NCBI GenBank assembly: GCA_964405665.1
Contig: CAYOOT010000100.1
Span: forward strand, 1-8,566
DNA: 8,566 nt
DNA from: CAYOOT01 sp964405665
GTDB lineage: Bacteria; Bdellovibrionota_C; UBA2361; SZUA-149; CAZDWZ01
Direction of reading: 5' to 3'
Shown: one piece after another, positions 1-6,318 of the stretch
Layout: the number at the start of each line of letters is the position of its first letter
Numbering within the stretch: the stretch's first letter is position 1
Position numbers and translations under genes: made by a program
Notes under the pieces: generated by a model
The model's input: the letters and a program-made list of their open reading frames with translations, nothing else
What the model was told of the DNA's origin: nothing
Databases searched by the model: none

Positions 1-1877
1 CAGTTTCTTTTTTAGATAGAAAAGCTGCTAATACCATTCGCACTCAGTTGCTTAAGCAATTTGACATGTCCAAGTTATACGAGCTTGATCAAATGGATTT
101 AAAGGTAAAAAGTACTTTAAATAAATCCATTCAAGATCAGGTGACACAAGCCTTAAGTTCACTGAAAGATAAAAAAACTGCTCAGGAATTCGGTTTGGTC
201 GGTGAGCATAATTTGGATAAAGGAGATCCGGCAAAAGTAATTTATAGCGTCACTTTATATGAACATCTTAACGGGAAAAATCTTTTACGCATTCAAACTG
301 ATAATTATGATAAGCCCTTTGATATTAATGAAGGATCGAAATTGGATTTAGGTTCTACTGCTAAACTTCGGGTGCTAAGCAATTATTTGGATATTGTTTC
401 TTCTTTATTTGAAAGTAATCAGGCAAAAACAAAAGAGGAGATTAAAGCTGAACTAAAAATTGTCCATGATCCGATTACCCAATGGGTGTTGGAATATATG
501 GCAAATGTCAAGGATGCTACTTTAGAAAAAATTCTTGTTGAAGCGATGAATCGCAAATATTCGGCAAATACCGGTGAAGCATTTTTTACTGGCGGCGGTT
601 TGCATTACTTTGTTAATTTTAAAAAGGAAGATAATTTTAAAGTGCCGACAATTGCCGAGGCTATCAGGTATTCAATTAACCTGCCTTTTATTCGTTTAAT
701 CAGAGATGTGGTTCGTTATTACATGGCGCAGAATCCTGCTTCTCCGACCAGAGATAAAGAGAGACAAGAAGAGACAGTAAGACAAGCCTATCTTGCAAAG
801 TTTGCCGATAAAGAAGGCACCTACTTTTTGGAACAATTTTATAAAAAATACAGTAAATTGAATCCGGAAGAAATATTGGCAGAATTTTTGGATGACATGA
901 AAATTGGCCCTAAAAAGTTGACGGCAATTTTTAGATATATTTATCCGGAGAAATCATTAAGTGAACTTAATGATTTCTTGGACAAATGGCTTCCCAATTT
1001 CGAACCGAATAATTTTTCCGTAAATAATCTTTATGAAAGTTTTGCTCCCGGCAAATATAATTTGCAAGATCAAGGCTTTATTGCCAAGGTGCATCCACTG
1101 GAACTTTGGCTGGTAAAATATTTAATCAATAATCCCCAAGCTAAGTTTTCGGAAGTTAGTTTAGCCAGCGTCAATGAAAGACAAGAAGTTTATCAGTGGT
1201 TATTTAAAACAAAATATCGTCACTCTCAGGATGTTCGAATTAAAGTGCTCGTGGAAGTGGAAGCATTTTTGGAAATGCATCGTGCTTGGAAAAAACTAGG
1301 TTATCCATTTGAGTCTTTAGTCCCCTCTTATGCCACGGCAATTGGCAGTTCCGGAGATCGACCTGTTGCTTTGGCTGAATTGTTGGGTATTATTTTAAAT
1401 GATGGCATTCGTTATCCGATTTCCAGGATTGAAGAATTAGATTTTGCAAAAGATACTCCCTTTGAAACTATTTTAAAAAAGGAAGCGGCAACTCCGGAGA
1501 GGGTAATGAAATCAGAGGTGGCAAAAGTTTTACGTAAAGCATTAACTGATATAGTTGAAAATGGTACAGCAAGAAGGGCGAATAAAATCTTTAAAACTGA
1601 AGACGGCAAATTTCTTACAGTTGGAGGAAAAACCGGCACAGGTGACAATCGCTATGAAACTTTTGGCCCAGGGGGAGTGCTCTTAACATCACGGGTAGTT
1701 AATCGCACAGCGACGTTTACTTTTTTTATCGGCAACAGATTTTTTGGTGTTGTTACTGCTCATGTGCAAGGTGAAGAAGCAGCTAATTATGATTTTACCA
1801 GTGCGCTTGCTGCAGGGCTGCTGAGGGCGCTTGCTCCGGCTATTAGTCCGCTGGTTGCGGGTACGGATAATCTATAA
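1..1877 (+). CDS. Class A penicillin-binding protein, C-terminal transpeptidase part (5' partial)
   Basis: This is a peptidoglycan D,D-transpeptidase, which cross-links stem peptides on the outer face of the inner membrane. The frame is open from position 3 with no stop, so the gene starts left of the window; the first in-frame start-like codon, TTG at 48, is internal. Counting from 48, the active-site serine tetrad is GSTAK (S103, K106), the second motif is S209-I-N211 and the third is K528-T-G-T531. Upstream of the first motif, residues about 11-40 look like the strand-helix segment that follows the GT51 transglycosylase domain in bifunctional PBPs. That domain would lie outside the window, so class A is inferred. 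Residues about 215-430, between motifs two and three, form a long charged, mostly helical insertion, so the motifs are about 320 residues apart, wider than in typical class A enzymes. A catalytic-domain match is secure; the exact PBP subclass is not. Confidence 0.88.
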   Translation, partial: VSFLDRKAANTIRTQLLKQFDMSKLYELDQMDLKVKSTLNKSIQDQVTQALSSLKDKKTAQEFGLVGEHNLDKGDPAKVIYSVTLYEHLNGKNLLRIQTDNYDKPFDINEGSKLDLGSTAKLRVLSNYLDIVSSLFESNQAKTKEEIKAELKIVHDPITQWVLEYMANVKDATLEKILVEAMNRKYSANTGEAFFTGGGLHYFVNFKKEDNFKVPTIAEAIRYSINLPFIRLIRDVVRYYMAQNPASPTRDKERQEETVRQAYLAKFADKEGTYFLEQFYKKYSKLNPEEILAEFLDDMKIGPKKLTAIFRYIYPEKSLSELNDFLDKWLPNFEPNNFSVNNLYESFAPGKYNLQDQGFIAKVHPLELWLVKYLINNPQAKFSEVSLASVNERQEVYQWLFKTKYRHSQDVRIKVLVEVEAFLEMHRAWKKLGYPFESLVPSYATAIGSSGDRPVALAELLGIILNDGIRYPISRIEELDFAKDTPFETILKKEAATPERVMKSEVAKVLRKALTDIVENGTARRANKIFKTEDGKFLTVGGKTGTGDNRYETFGPGGVLLTSRVVNRTATFTFFIGNRFFGVVTAHVQGEEAANYDFTSALAAGLLRALAPAISPLVAGTDNL

Positions 1878-1878
1878 T
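1873..1878 (+). promoter_or_regulatory. Possible -10 box for the metal ATPase gene
   Basis: A perfect TATAAT overlaps the stop codon of the penicillin-binding protein gene and would start transcription near 1885, ahead of the repeat and the ATPase gene. No good -35 hexamer sits at 16-18 bp spacing, and there is no TG extension. In AT-rich DNA such a hexamer can occur by chance, so this is a weak candidate. Confidence 0.25.
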
Positions 1879-1893
1879 ATACAAAATTGAAAT

Positions 1894-1972
1894 ATGTAGG
1901 GGCAGGTCTTGTGCCTGCCCGTATTACAAAATATAATGGAAAAACGGGTAGGCACAAGACCTGCCCCTACAT
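1894..1972. repeat. GTAG-headed REPIN-like paired inverted repeat (family A)
   Basis: Two 29-nt arms (1894-1922 and 1944-1972) are reverse complements with one mismatch, separated by a 21-nt AT-rich loop. Each arm is itself a small hairpin: in the left arm GGGCAGG (1900-1906) pairs with CCTGCCC (1914-1920) around a 7-nt loop. In the right arm one stem position becomes a G-T pair. The tetranucleotide GTAG (1896-1899) sits just before the hairpin, as in REP sequences. Two REP-like hairpins in opposite orientation are the layout known as a REPIN. There is no T-tract, so it is not a standard terminator, although the folded RNA could shield the upstream transcript end. It lies 17 nt before the ATPase start codon. 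Its translation gives a short GAGLVPAR-type peptide that should not be called a gene. Confidence 0.85.
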
Positions 1973-1989
1973 TATGAATATGCCTTCAC

Positions 1990-3891
1990 ATGAAAATCCC
2001 CCAGACAAAATTAATGACTATACTTACAATCCTCTGTTTTGGCTCTTTAGTCTTGGCGCTTTCTTTAGAACAACTTTATTTCCACTCACAAAATAATATT
2101 ACGATAACAATTTACCTTTTTTCCTATCTCTGCGGTGGATACTTTGCTACTTCTCGAGCTCTTTCCGATCTAAAACAAAAAAATATCAATATTGAATTCT
2201 TAATGATTTTTGCAGCGATCGGTTCTGCAGTAATTAATCAATATTTTGAAGGAGCAATTTTACTTTTTCTTTTTTCGCTTAGTGGAACTTTAGAAAAGTT
2301 AGTTTTAGGGAAAACTCGTTCGGCCATAGAAAAGCTTTTAAATTTAAGTCCGCAATATGCTGTGGTAATCAGGGGGGAGCGAGAAGAAAAAATCCCCGTA
2401 GCACAACTAAGGAAAGGAGATGTTGTTTCTATTCTTCCGGGGGAAAAAATACCAGGAGATGGTGTTATTATAAAAGGGGATACTACAATTGATCAGGCTT
2501 TATTGACCGGAGAGTCACAATTAGTTGAAAAAGGAGTAGGAGAGCTTGTCTATGCGGCAACTCTCAATCAAGACGGAGCAATTCAAGTTCAAATCACCAA
2601 AGAATCTTCAGAAACTTTTTACTCAAGAATAATTAAATTGATTGAAGAAGCCCAAAGTGAAAAAGCGGCAAGCGAAAATTTCACCAATTGGTTTGGTAAA
2701 AAATATACTTTACTAATTTTATTTGTGTCTACTATCGCCTTCTTCATTTACAATTTTATTTTTCAATATAGTTCCTGGCTATCTTTTTATAAAGCAATGA
2801 CCTTGTTAGTAGTGGGATCTCCTTGTGCGGTTGTAATTTCTATCCCGGCAGCGATCCTTTCAGCAATCACTGCAGCTGCAAGAAAAGGTATTCTCTTTAA
2901 GGGCGGAGTGCATTTGGAAACACTTGCCGCATTAAAAGCAATTGCTTTTGATAAAACCGGAACTCTTACCTTGGGACAACCCAAAGTGGTAGAAATCGTT
3001 AGTTTTGGCGGGCACTCAGAAAGCGAGCTTCTTTCTTTGGCGGCTTCCGCTGAGATTCTTTCAGAACATGCTTTGGGCAGAGCAGTAGTAAAAGAAGCTC
3101 AAAAACGAAAACTGGAGTTAAAGAAAGTTAGTGCCACCAGAGCAATAATTGGTAAAGGTTTGGAAGCAGAATCTGATGGCGGCTTAATTGTTCTTGGTAA
3201 GAAAAATCTTTTTAAAGAAAGAGGAATTGCTCTCCGTGCTGAAATTGAGGCAAAATATGATTTGCTCAGTGAACAAGGAAATACCGTTATTCTTATAGCC
3301 CTCGAAAGTGAAATTTATGGTTTGATTGCTTTAGCAGACGTGTTGAGAACGGACAGCAAAGAGACCTTGGAAAGTTTAAGAAAATTGGGTATTGAGAAAA
3401 TGCTTTTAATTACTGGTGATAACACAAAGGTAGCGAAACAAGTCGCCAACGATTTGAAAATAGATTTTTTTGCCGACTTAATGCCAGAGGACAAGCTTAA
3501 TATAATTAAGAAATTAAGAACTGAATATCAAACAGTAGCCATGGTCGGTGATGGAATTAATGATGCGCCAGCTTTGACTTCTGCTAACTTGGGAATTTCT
3601 TTAGGTGGTGCAGGGACAGACGTTGCCCTGGAGAGTGCCGATGTAATTTTAATGGGTGCTGAATTAAAAAAACTTCCGCAAGCAATTGAGCTGGCACGAG
3701 AAACCAAAAAAATCATTAGACAAAACTTAAGCCTGGCTTTTGCTGTGATGCTGAGCTTGTTTATATTAGCTTTAACGGCTGACTTAAAACTTCCTTTTGC
3801 TGTTGCTGGTCACGAAGGGAGTACTGTAGTTGTAATTTTAAATGGCATCAGATTACTTAGCTTTTTCTCCAGGAAAAAAGCAACTATTTGA
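1990..3891 (+). CDS. P1B-type (SPC, P1B-4-like) metal-exporting ATPase
   Basis: This ATP-driven transition-metal exporter of the inner membrane has 633 residues. All P-type signatures are present: TGES (173-176) in the actuator domain, D321-KTGT as the phosphorylated aspartate, TGDN (475-478) and GDGINDAP (520-527). The membrane metal site reads SPC (277-279) rather than CPC, and the last membrane segment carries HEGST (608-612). Both mark the P1B-4 group (CoaT, CtpD and PfeT types), whose known substrates are Co2+, Fe2+ and sometimes Zn2+. There is no N-terminal CxxC metal-binding domain, also usual for this group. Hydrophobic segments lie near residues 9-30, 38-55, 68-98, 239-258, 268-295, 580-597 and 601-624. 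The nucleotide-domain HP dipeptide, normally SEHP, reads SEHA (H360, A361). ATG at 1990 has no clear Shine-Dalgarno sequence; ATG 2014 would drop eight residues and keep the first membrane helix. No metal regulator is adjacent. Family assignment is strong; the metal is inferred. Confidence 0.93.
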   Translation: MKIPQTKLMTILTILCFGSLVLALSLEQLYFHSQNNITITIYLFSYLCGGYFATSRALSDLKQKNINIEFLMIFAAIGSAVINQYFEGAILLFLFSLSGTLEKLVLGKTRSAIEKLLNLSPQYAVVIRGEREEKIPVAQLRKGDVVSILPGEKIPGDGVIIKGDTTIDQALLTGESQLVEKGVGELVYAATLNQDGAIQVQITKESSETFYSRIIKLIEEAQSEKAASENFTNWFGKKYTLLILFVSTIAFFIYNFIFQYSSWLSFYKAMTLLVVGSPCAVVISIPAAILSAITAAARKGILFKGGVHLETLAALKAIAFDKTGTLTLGQPKVVEIVSFGGHSESELLSLAASAEILSEHALGRAVVKEAQKRKLELKKVSATRAIIGKGLEAESDGGLIVLGKKNLFKERGIALRAEIEAKYDLLSEQGNTVILIALESEIYGLIALADVLRTDSKETLESLRKLGIEKMLLITGDNTKVAKQVANDLKIDFFADLMPEDKLNIIKKLRTEYQTVAMVGDGINDAPALTSANLGISLGGAGTDVALESADVILMGAELKKLPQAIELARETKKIIRQNLSLAFAVMLSLFILALTADLKLPFAVAGHEGSTVVVILNGIRLLSFFSRKKATI

Positions 3892-3915
3892 TTTTATTCT
3901 TGTTGGGTGCAATAA

Positions 3916-4071
3916 ATGGAAACTGTAAATTAAATGCGTACGGAGCGCGGACTTTAGTCCGCTTAATACCAAACTTTTATTTTACTATATTAAAATATTT
4001 GGAAATAAGCGGACTAAAGTCCGCGCTCCGTACATATGTTGAAAATTCACAGTTTAGTTTACAGTCTCCAT
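3916..4071. repeat. Outer imperfect inverted repeat surrounding family B copy 1
   Basis: A 19-nt arm at 3916-3934 and its reverse complement at 4053-4071 match with two differences (core ACTGTAAA). They flank the GGAG-headed repeat asymmetrically: 3 nt separate the left arm from the inner element and 19 nt separate the right arm. Either the inner element inserted into an older palindrome, or the two form one larger miniature element. The second copy of the inner element lacks these arms, which favours the first reading. Together the nested repeats fill nearly the whole gap between the ATPase and lipoprotein genes. Confidence 0.6.
3938..4033. repeat. GGAG-headed REPIN-like paired inverted repeat, family B copy 1
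   Basis: Perfect 28-nt inverted arms lie at 3938-3965 and 4006-4033, with a 40-nt AT-rich loop. Each arm contains its own hairpin: GCGGACT (3947-3953) pairs with AGTCCGC (3956-3962) around TT. The tetranucleotide GGAG (3942-3945) sits just upstream. The loop carries partly complementary CCAAA and TTTGG blocks that extend the long stem. It is homologous over its whole length to the copy at 6172-6270, including the loop, so it is a dispersed element and not a chance palindrome. The outermost bases differ between copies. A 2-bp TA duplication is possible here but is not conclusive. Confidence 0.88.
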
Positions 4072-4093
4072 AAATGCTAAGTTATCAATTTAA

Positions 4094-4099
4094 AAAGGT
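4094..4099 (+). promoter_or_regulatory. Ribosome binding site deciding the lipoprotein start
   Basis: AAAAGG, with the G pair at 4097-4098, lies 11 nt before ATG 4110. No comparable site precedes the earlier in-frame ATG at 4074, which abuts the end of the outer inverted repeat. Starting at 4110 also gives a compact, standard lipoprotein signal peptide. Confidence 0.45.
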
Positions 4100-4109
4100 A
4101 AAAAAATTT

Positions 4110-5036
4110 ATGCTAAAAAACAAACTTATTTTTCTTGGAGTACTTACTTTGTCTATAGCTTCCTGTGGTGGCGGAGGAGGAGGCGGGGATGATTCTGACA
4201 ATGGTGGTGGATCGGTTGATTCAGGTAGTGATGCCGGTGGGTTGGCCACTGCTTGTGGAGTTATTACTAATGGATCAAATAGAAACCCGGTTGATAGTTC
4301 AAAAGGCGCAGAAGTAACTGTTGTTTCAGTTCTAGATTCTAATGTTGTGATCGTTGATAGAGGTGGAGAACAGATTTTAGTTAAACTGCAATCTTTAGGA
4401 GGAACAACAGGGTTCAACAATACCGGAGCAAAAGATTTTCTTGCAAATTTAGCAGCAGCAGAAAGAGTTTTCATGTTTGAAACTGGCTGTACAGCAACTG
4501 TTCTTAATGCACAAACTGCAACGGTGGTACATTTAGTAACAGCATCAGGTAGAAGTTTTGCTGAAGAGATCATGAAAGAACATTTAGGTGGAGTTCTGGA
4601 AACAACTGGAACTTGTGGAGAAGATCAATTAGCTAGCTGTTATCAAGGTATCGTTGATGCTAATCCTAAGCATACGGCAGGAGCTATTGCTTGTTCATCT
4701 TCAGTTCCAGGAAATGTGCAATATAGTCCAGCAAATGCTGCTTGCGGTGGCAATGCTTCAGTAACTGTATCTGGAGATCTTGAAGGTGCTTTTAGTATTC
4801 AACTTCGCTATCCTGATGGAACAGATCGCTTAGTTGAAGCCTGCGAAAGTGCTGATTGCACACCATATAAAGTTCAGGATTATCAACATCCAACTGATGC
4901 TAAAGTAGGTTGCTTTGGTGCTCCAGGGAATTCTATTGCACTAAGTGACGTAGCGCATACTTCTATTAAACGGGACGCAAACGATCATGATCCTTTAAGA
5001 TATTGTATTCCCGATCCAGCAGTAGCTATTAATTAA
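4110..5036 (+). CDS. Exported lipoprotein with degenerate SNase-like domain
   Basis: This is a predicted membrane-anchored lipoprotein of unknown role, 308 residues from ATG 4110; ATG 4074 would add 12 residues. The signal peptide has a short KNK positive end, a hydrophobic core and the lipobox SIAS-C, so C19 would be lipidated. A glycine run follows at +2, which under the enterobacterial +2 rule would favour the outer membrane. A Gly/Asp/Ser linker runs to about residue 45. Residues about 68-163 resemble a staphylococcal-nuclease (TNase) fold: the VTVVSVLDSN strand, the LVKLQSLGG turn, a helix GAKDFLANL and the ending SGRSFAEEIMKEHLGGV. The catalytic positions appear lost. The usual DGDT reads DSNV, the first arginine is replaced by lysine, and the YGR-type arginine is absent. 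The C-terminal half is unrecognised. Ten cysteines follow the lipid cysteine, suggesting disulfides in an oxidising compartment. A terminator follows directly. Lipoprotein status is firm; the fold is by eye. Confidence 0.82.
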   Translation: MLKNKLIFLGVLTLSIASCGGGGGGGDDSDNGGGSVDSGSDAGGLATACGVITNGSNRNPVDSSKGAEVTVVSVLDSNVVIVDRGGEQILVKLQSLGGTTGFNNTGAKDFLANLAAAERVFMFETGCTATVLNAQTATVVHLVTASGRSFAEEIMKEHLGGVLETTGTCGEDQLASCYQGIVDANPKHTAGAIACSSSVPGNVQYSPANAACGGNASVTVSGDLEGAFSIQLRYPDGTDRLVEACESADCTPYKVQDYQHPTDAKVGCFGAPGNSIALSDVAHTSIKRDANDHDPLRYCIPDPAVAIN

Positions 5037-5068
5037 TTTTAAATTTATATTTAAAATTATACTTTTAT

Positions 5069-5102
5069 AAATAAAGGCACCCTTTAAGGGTGCCTTTATT
5101 TT
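5069..5102 (+). terminator. Intrinsic terminator after the lipoprotein gene
   Basis: A 15-bp perfect stem (5069-5083 with 5087-5101) closes on a 3-nt TTA loop. The GC-rich part is GGCACCC/GGGTGCC, and it runs into a T-rich tail. It begins 32 nt after the lipoprotein stop codon. An A-rich 5' side means it could also work on the other strand, but no minus-strand gene ends here. Confidence 0.88.
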
Positions 5103-5120
5103 GCTTCGAAAACCTAATAA

Positions 5121-5149
5121 TTGACAAAGCTAATCTAAGATGGAATAAG
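5121..5149 (+). promoter_or_regulatory. Possible promoter of the deoxyhypusine-synthase-like gene
   Basis: A perfect -35 box TTGACA (5121-5126) is followed after 17 bp by AATAAG (5144-5149), a poor -10 match. The terminator just upstream means the gene needs its own promoter. With this spacing transcription would start close to 5156, almost at ATG 5157. The mRNA would then be nearly leaderless, which fits the weak Shine-Dalgarno signal. Confidence 0.35.
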
Positions 5150-5156
5150 CATTTTT

Positions 5157-6149
5157 ATGAGCAATTTAGCTAAAGAAACCAAAGGTCCGATCTCTGATTT
5201 TATTTTAAGTAACTTTAAACATTTTAATTCTGCAGCATTGGTTGATGCGGCAAAAGGCTACGAAGAGCACCTTGCTGGCGGTGGTAAAATGTTAGTTAGT
5301 CTTGCTGGTGCGATGAGTACGGCGGAACTTGGACTTTCTCTTGCCGAGATGATTCGCCAAGATAAAATTGCAATAATTTCTTGCACCGGAGCTAATCTGG
5401 AAGAAGATGTAATGAATCTGGTTGCGCATAATCATTACAAAAGAGTTCCTAACTATCGTGATTTAAAACCAAAAGATGAATATGCTTTATTGGAGAAAGG
5501 TTATAATCGAGTAACCGATACTTGCATTCCCGAAGAAGAAGCTTTTCGCAGAATTCAAAAACATATTTATAAATTATGGAAAGATGCTGATACCAAGGGC
5601 GAAAGATATTTTCCGCATCAGTTTTTATACAAGCTGCTTTTATCCGGTGTGATGAAAGAATACTATGAAATTGATCCCAAAAATTCCTGGATGATTGCTG
5701 CTGCAGAAAAGAATTTACCGATGGTAGTTCCCGGCTGGGAAGATTCCACTTTGGGCAACATCTATGCTTCCTACAACTATAAAAATGAACTGAAAACAAC
5801 TACTGTAAAAAGCGGCCTTGATTATATGACCTGGCTTGCTGGCTGGTATAAAGACAATTCTGCCGGTAAAGGAATTGGTTTTTTCCAAATTGGCGGTGGC
5901 ATTGCCGGGGATTTTCCAATTTGTGTTGTGCCGATGATGTATCAGGATTTAAAAATGCATGATGTCCCTTTTTGGAGTTACTTTTGCCAGATTTCCGATT
6001 CCACAACTTCTTACGGCTCGTATTCCGGAGCTGTGCCTAATGAAAAAATCACCTGGGGTAAGTTAGATATCGATACGCCCAAGTTTGTGATTGAATCTGA
6101 TGCGACGATTGTTGCACCATTAATGTTTGCTTACCTTTTAGGTTGGTGA
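5157..6149 (+). CDS. Deoxyhypusine synthase-like protein
   Basis: This 330-residue protein belongs to the deoxyhypusine synthase family: NAD-dependent enzymes that move the aminobutyl group of spermidine onto an acceptor amine in the cytoplasm. Evidence is the N-terminal VSLAGAMSTAELG region, the NAD-binding stretch SCTGANLEEDVMNLV (75-89), PGWEDSTLGN (192-201), the GGGIAGDFP loop (247-254) and WGK (300-302) near the C terminus. K302 matches the catalytic lysine that forms the imine intermediate in eukaryotic enzymes. The KHH stretch after the GGG loop of the human enzyme, including a histidine important for spermidine chemistry, reads GDF here. Bacteria have no eIF5A, so true deoxyhypusine formation is unlikely. 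Some relatives make homospermidine or other polyamines, and that is the better guess. ATG 5157 has only a weak upstream GGA. Length fits the family. It is bounded by a terminator upstream and repeats downstream, so it is probably a single-gene unit. Confidence 0.9.
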   Translation: MSNLAKETKGPISDFILSNFKHFNSAALVDAAKGYEEHLAGGGKMLVSLAGAMSTAELGLSLAEMIRQDKIAIISCTGANLEEDVMNLVAHNHYKRVPNYRDLKPKDEYALLEKGYNRVTDTCIPEEEAFRRIQKHIYKLWKDADTKGERYFPHQFLYKLLLSGVMKEYYEIDPKNSWMIAAAEKNLPMVVPGWEDSTLGNIYASYNYKNELKTTTVKSGLDYMTWLAGWYKDNSAGKGIGFFQIGGGIAGDFPICVVPMMYQDLKMHDVPFWSYFCQISDSTTSYGSYSGAVPNEKITWGKLDIDTPKFVIESDATIVAPLMFAYLLGW

Positions 6150-6171
6150 AGAATTGTAGTCTAAAGAAAAC

Positions 6172-6270
6172 ACGTCGGAGCGCGGACTTTAGTCCGCTTA
6201 CTACCGAACTTTTATTATCACTATTCTAAAATATTTGGTATTAAGCGGACTAAAGTCCGCGCTCCGACGT
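6172..6270. repeat. GGAG-headed REPIN-like paired inverted repeat, family B copy 2
   Basis: Perfect 29-nt inverted arms lie at 6172-6200 and 6242-6270, with a 41-nt loop. Each arm holds the same internal hairpin as copy 1 (GCGGACT 6182-6188 with AGTCCGC 6191-6197), headed by GGAG (6177-6180). The loop is clearly related to copy 1, sharing ACTTTTATT and CTAAAATATTTGG-like blocks with scattered substitutions. The outermost bases are ACGT on both sides, where copy 1 has GTAC. It begins 22 nt after the deoxyhypusine-synthase-like stop codon, in the gap between two convergent genes. It has no T-tract, but the long stem could act as a two-way transcript end. Confidence 0.88.
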
Positions 6271-6278
6271 AACATGAC

Positions 6279-6318
6279 TCATTGCGAGGAGTTATGACGA
6301 GCGAAGCGAAGCAATCTC
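6279..6318. repeat. Short palindromic repeat of the ATTGCGAGGAG...GAAGCAATCTC type
   Basis: ATTGC at 6281-6285 pairs with GCAAT at 6311-6315. The interior reads GAGGAG and then a GCGAAGCGAA repeat. From memory, repeats of this type are dispersed in intergenic DNA of several unrelated bacteria, Rickettsia among them; this could not be searched here. Only one copy is in this window. It ends six bases from the exonuclease III stop codon, so it lies in the 3' untranslated region of that gene. Confidence 0.55.

Noticed and set aside
1894..1972. Family A palindrome as a rho-independent terminator of the penicillin-binding protein gene
   Set aside because: No T-tract follows the stem, and the doublet hairpin layout fits a dispersed repeat better.
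1887..2096. Small reading frame with a VGAGLVPAR-type peptide
   Set aside because: Its first part is a translation of the family A repeat and the rest is an out-of-frame reading of the ATPase gene. Such peptides are a common annotation artefact of this repeat.
3888..4073. 61-codon reading frame between the ATPase and the lipoprotein
   Set aside because: It lies almost wholly inside the nested inverted repeats, with no ribosome binding site, so it is a repeat translation.
4074..4109. Upstream ATG start for the lipoprotein
   Set aside because: It would place a basic 12-residue extension before a complete signal peptide, and it has no ribosome binding site. ATG 4110 is better, although 4074 is not excluded.
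4085..4573. 162-codon minus-strand reading frame opposite the lipoprotein gene
   Set aside because: It is the antisense shadow of the lipoprotein. Its proline run is the complement of the glycine codons, and the sense strand has a signal peptide, lipobox and terminator.
5449..6006. Two minus-strand reading frames inside the deoxyhypusine-synthase-like gene
   Set aside because: They oppose a strongly conserved coding sequence and have no recognisable product.
3938..6270. Family B copies as a CRISPR array or as ends of one transposon
   Set aside because: There are only two copies, about 2.1 kb apart with ordinary genes between and no regular spacers. Each copy is a complete paired element, not a terminal repeat.
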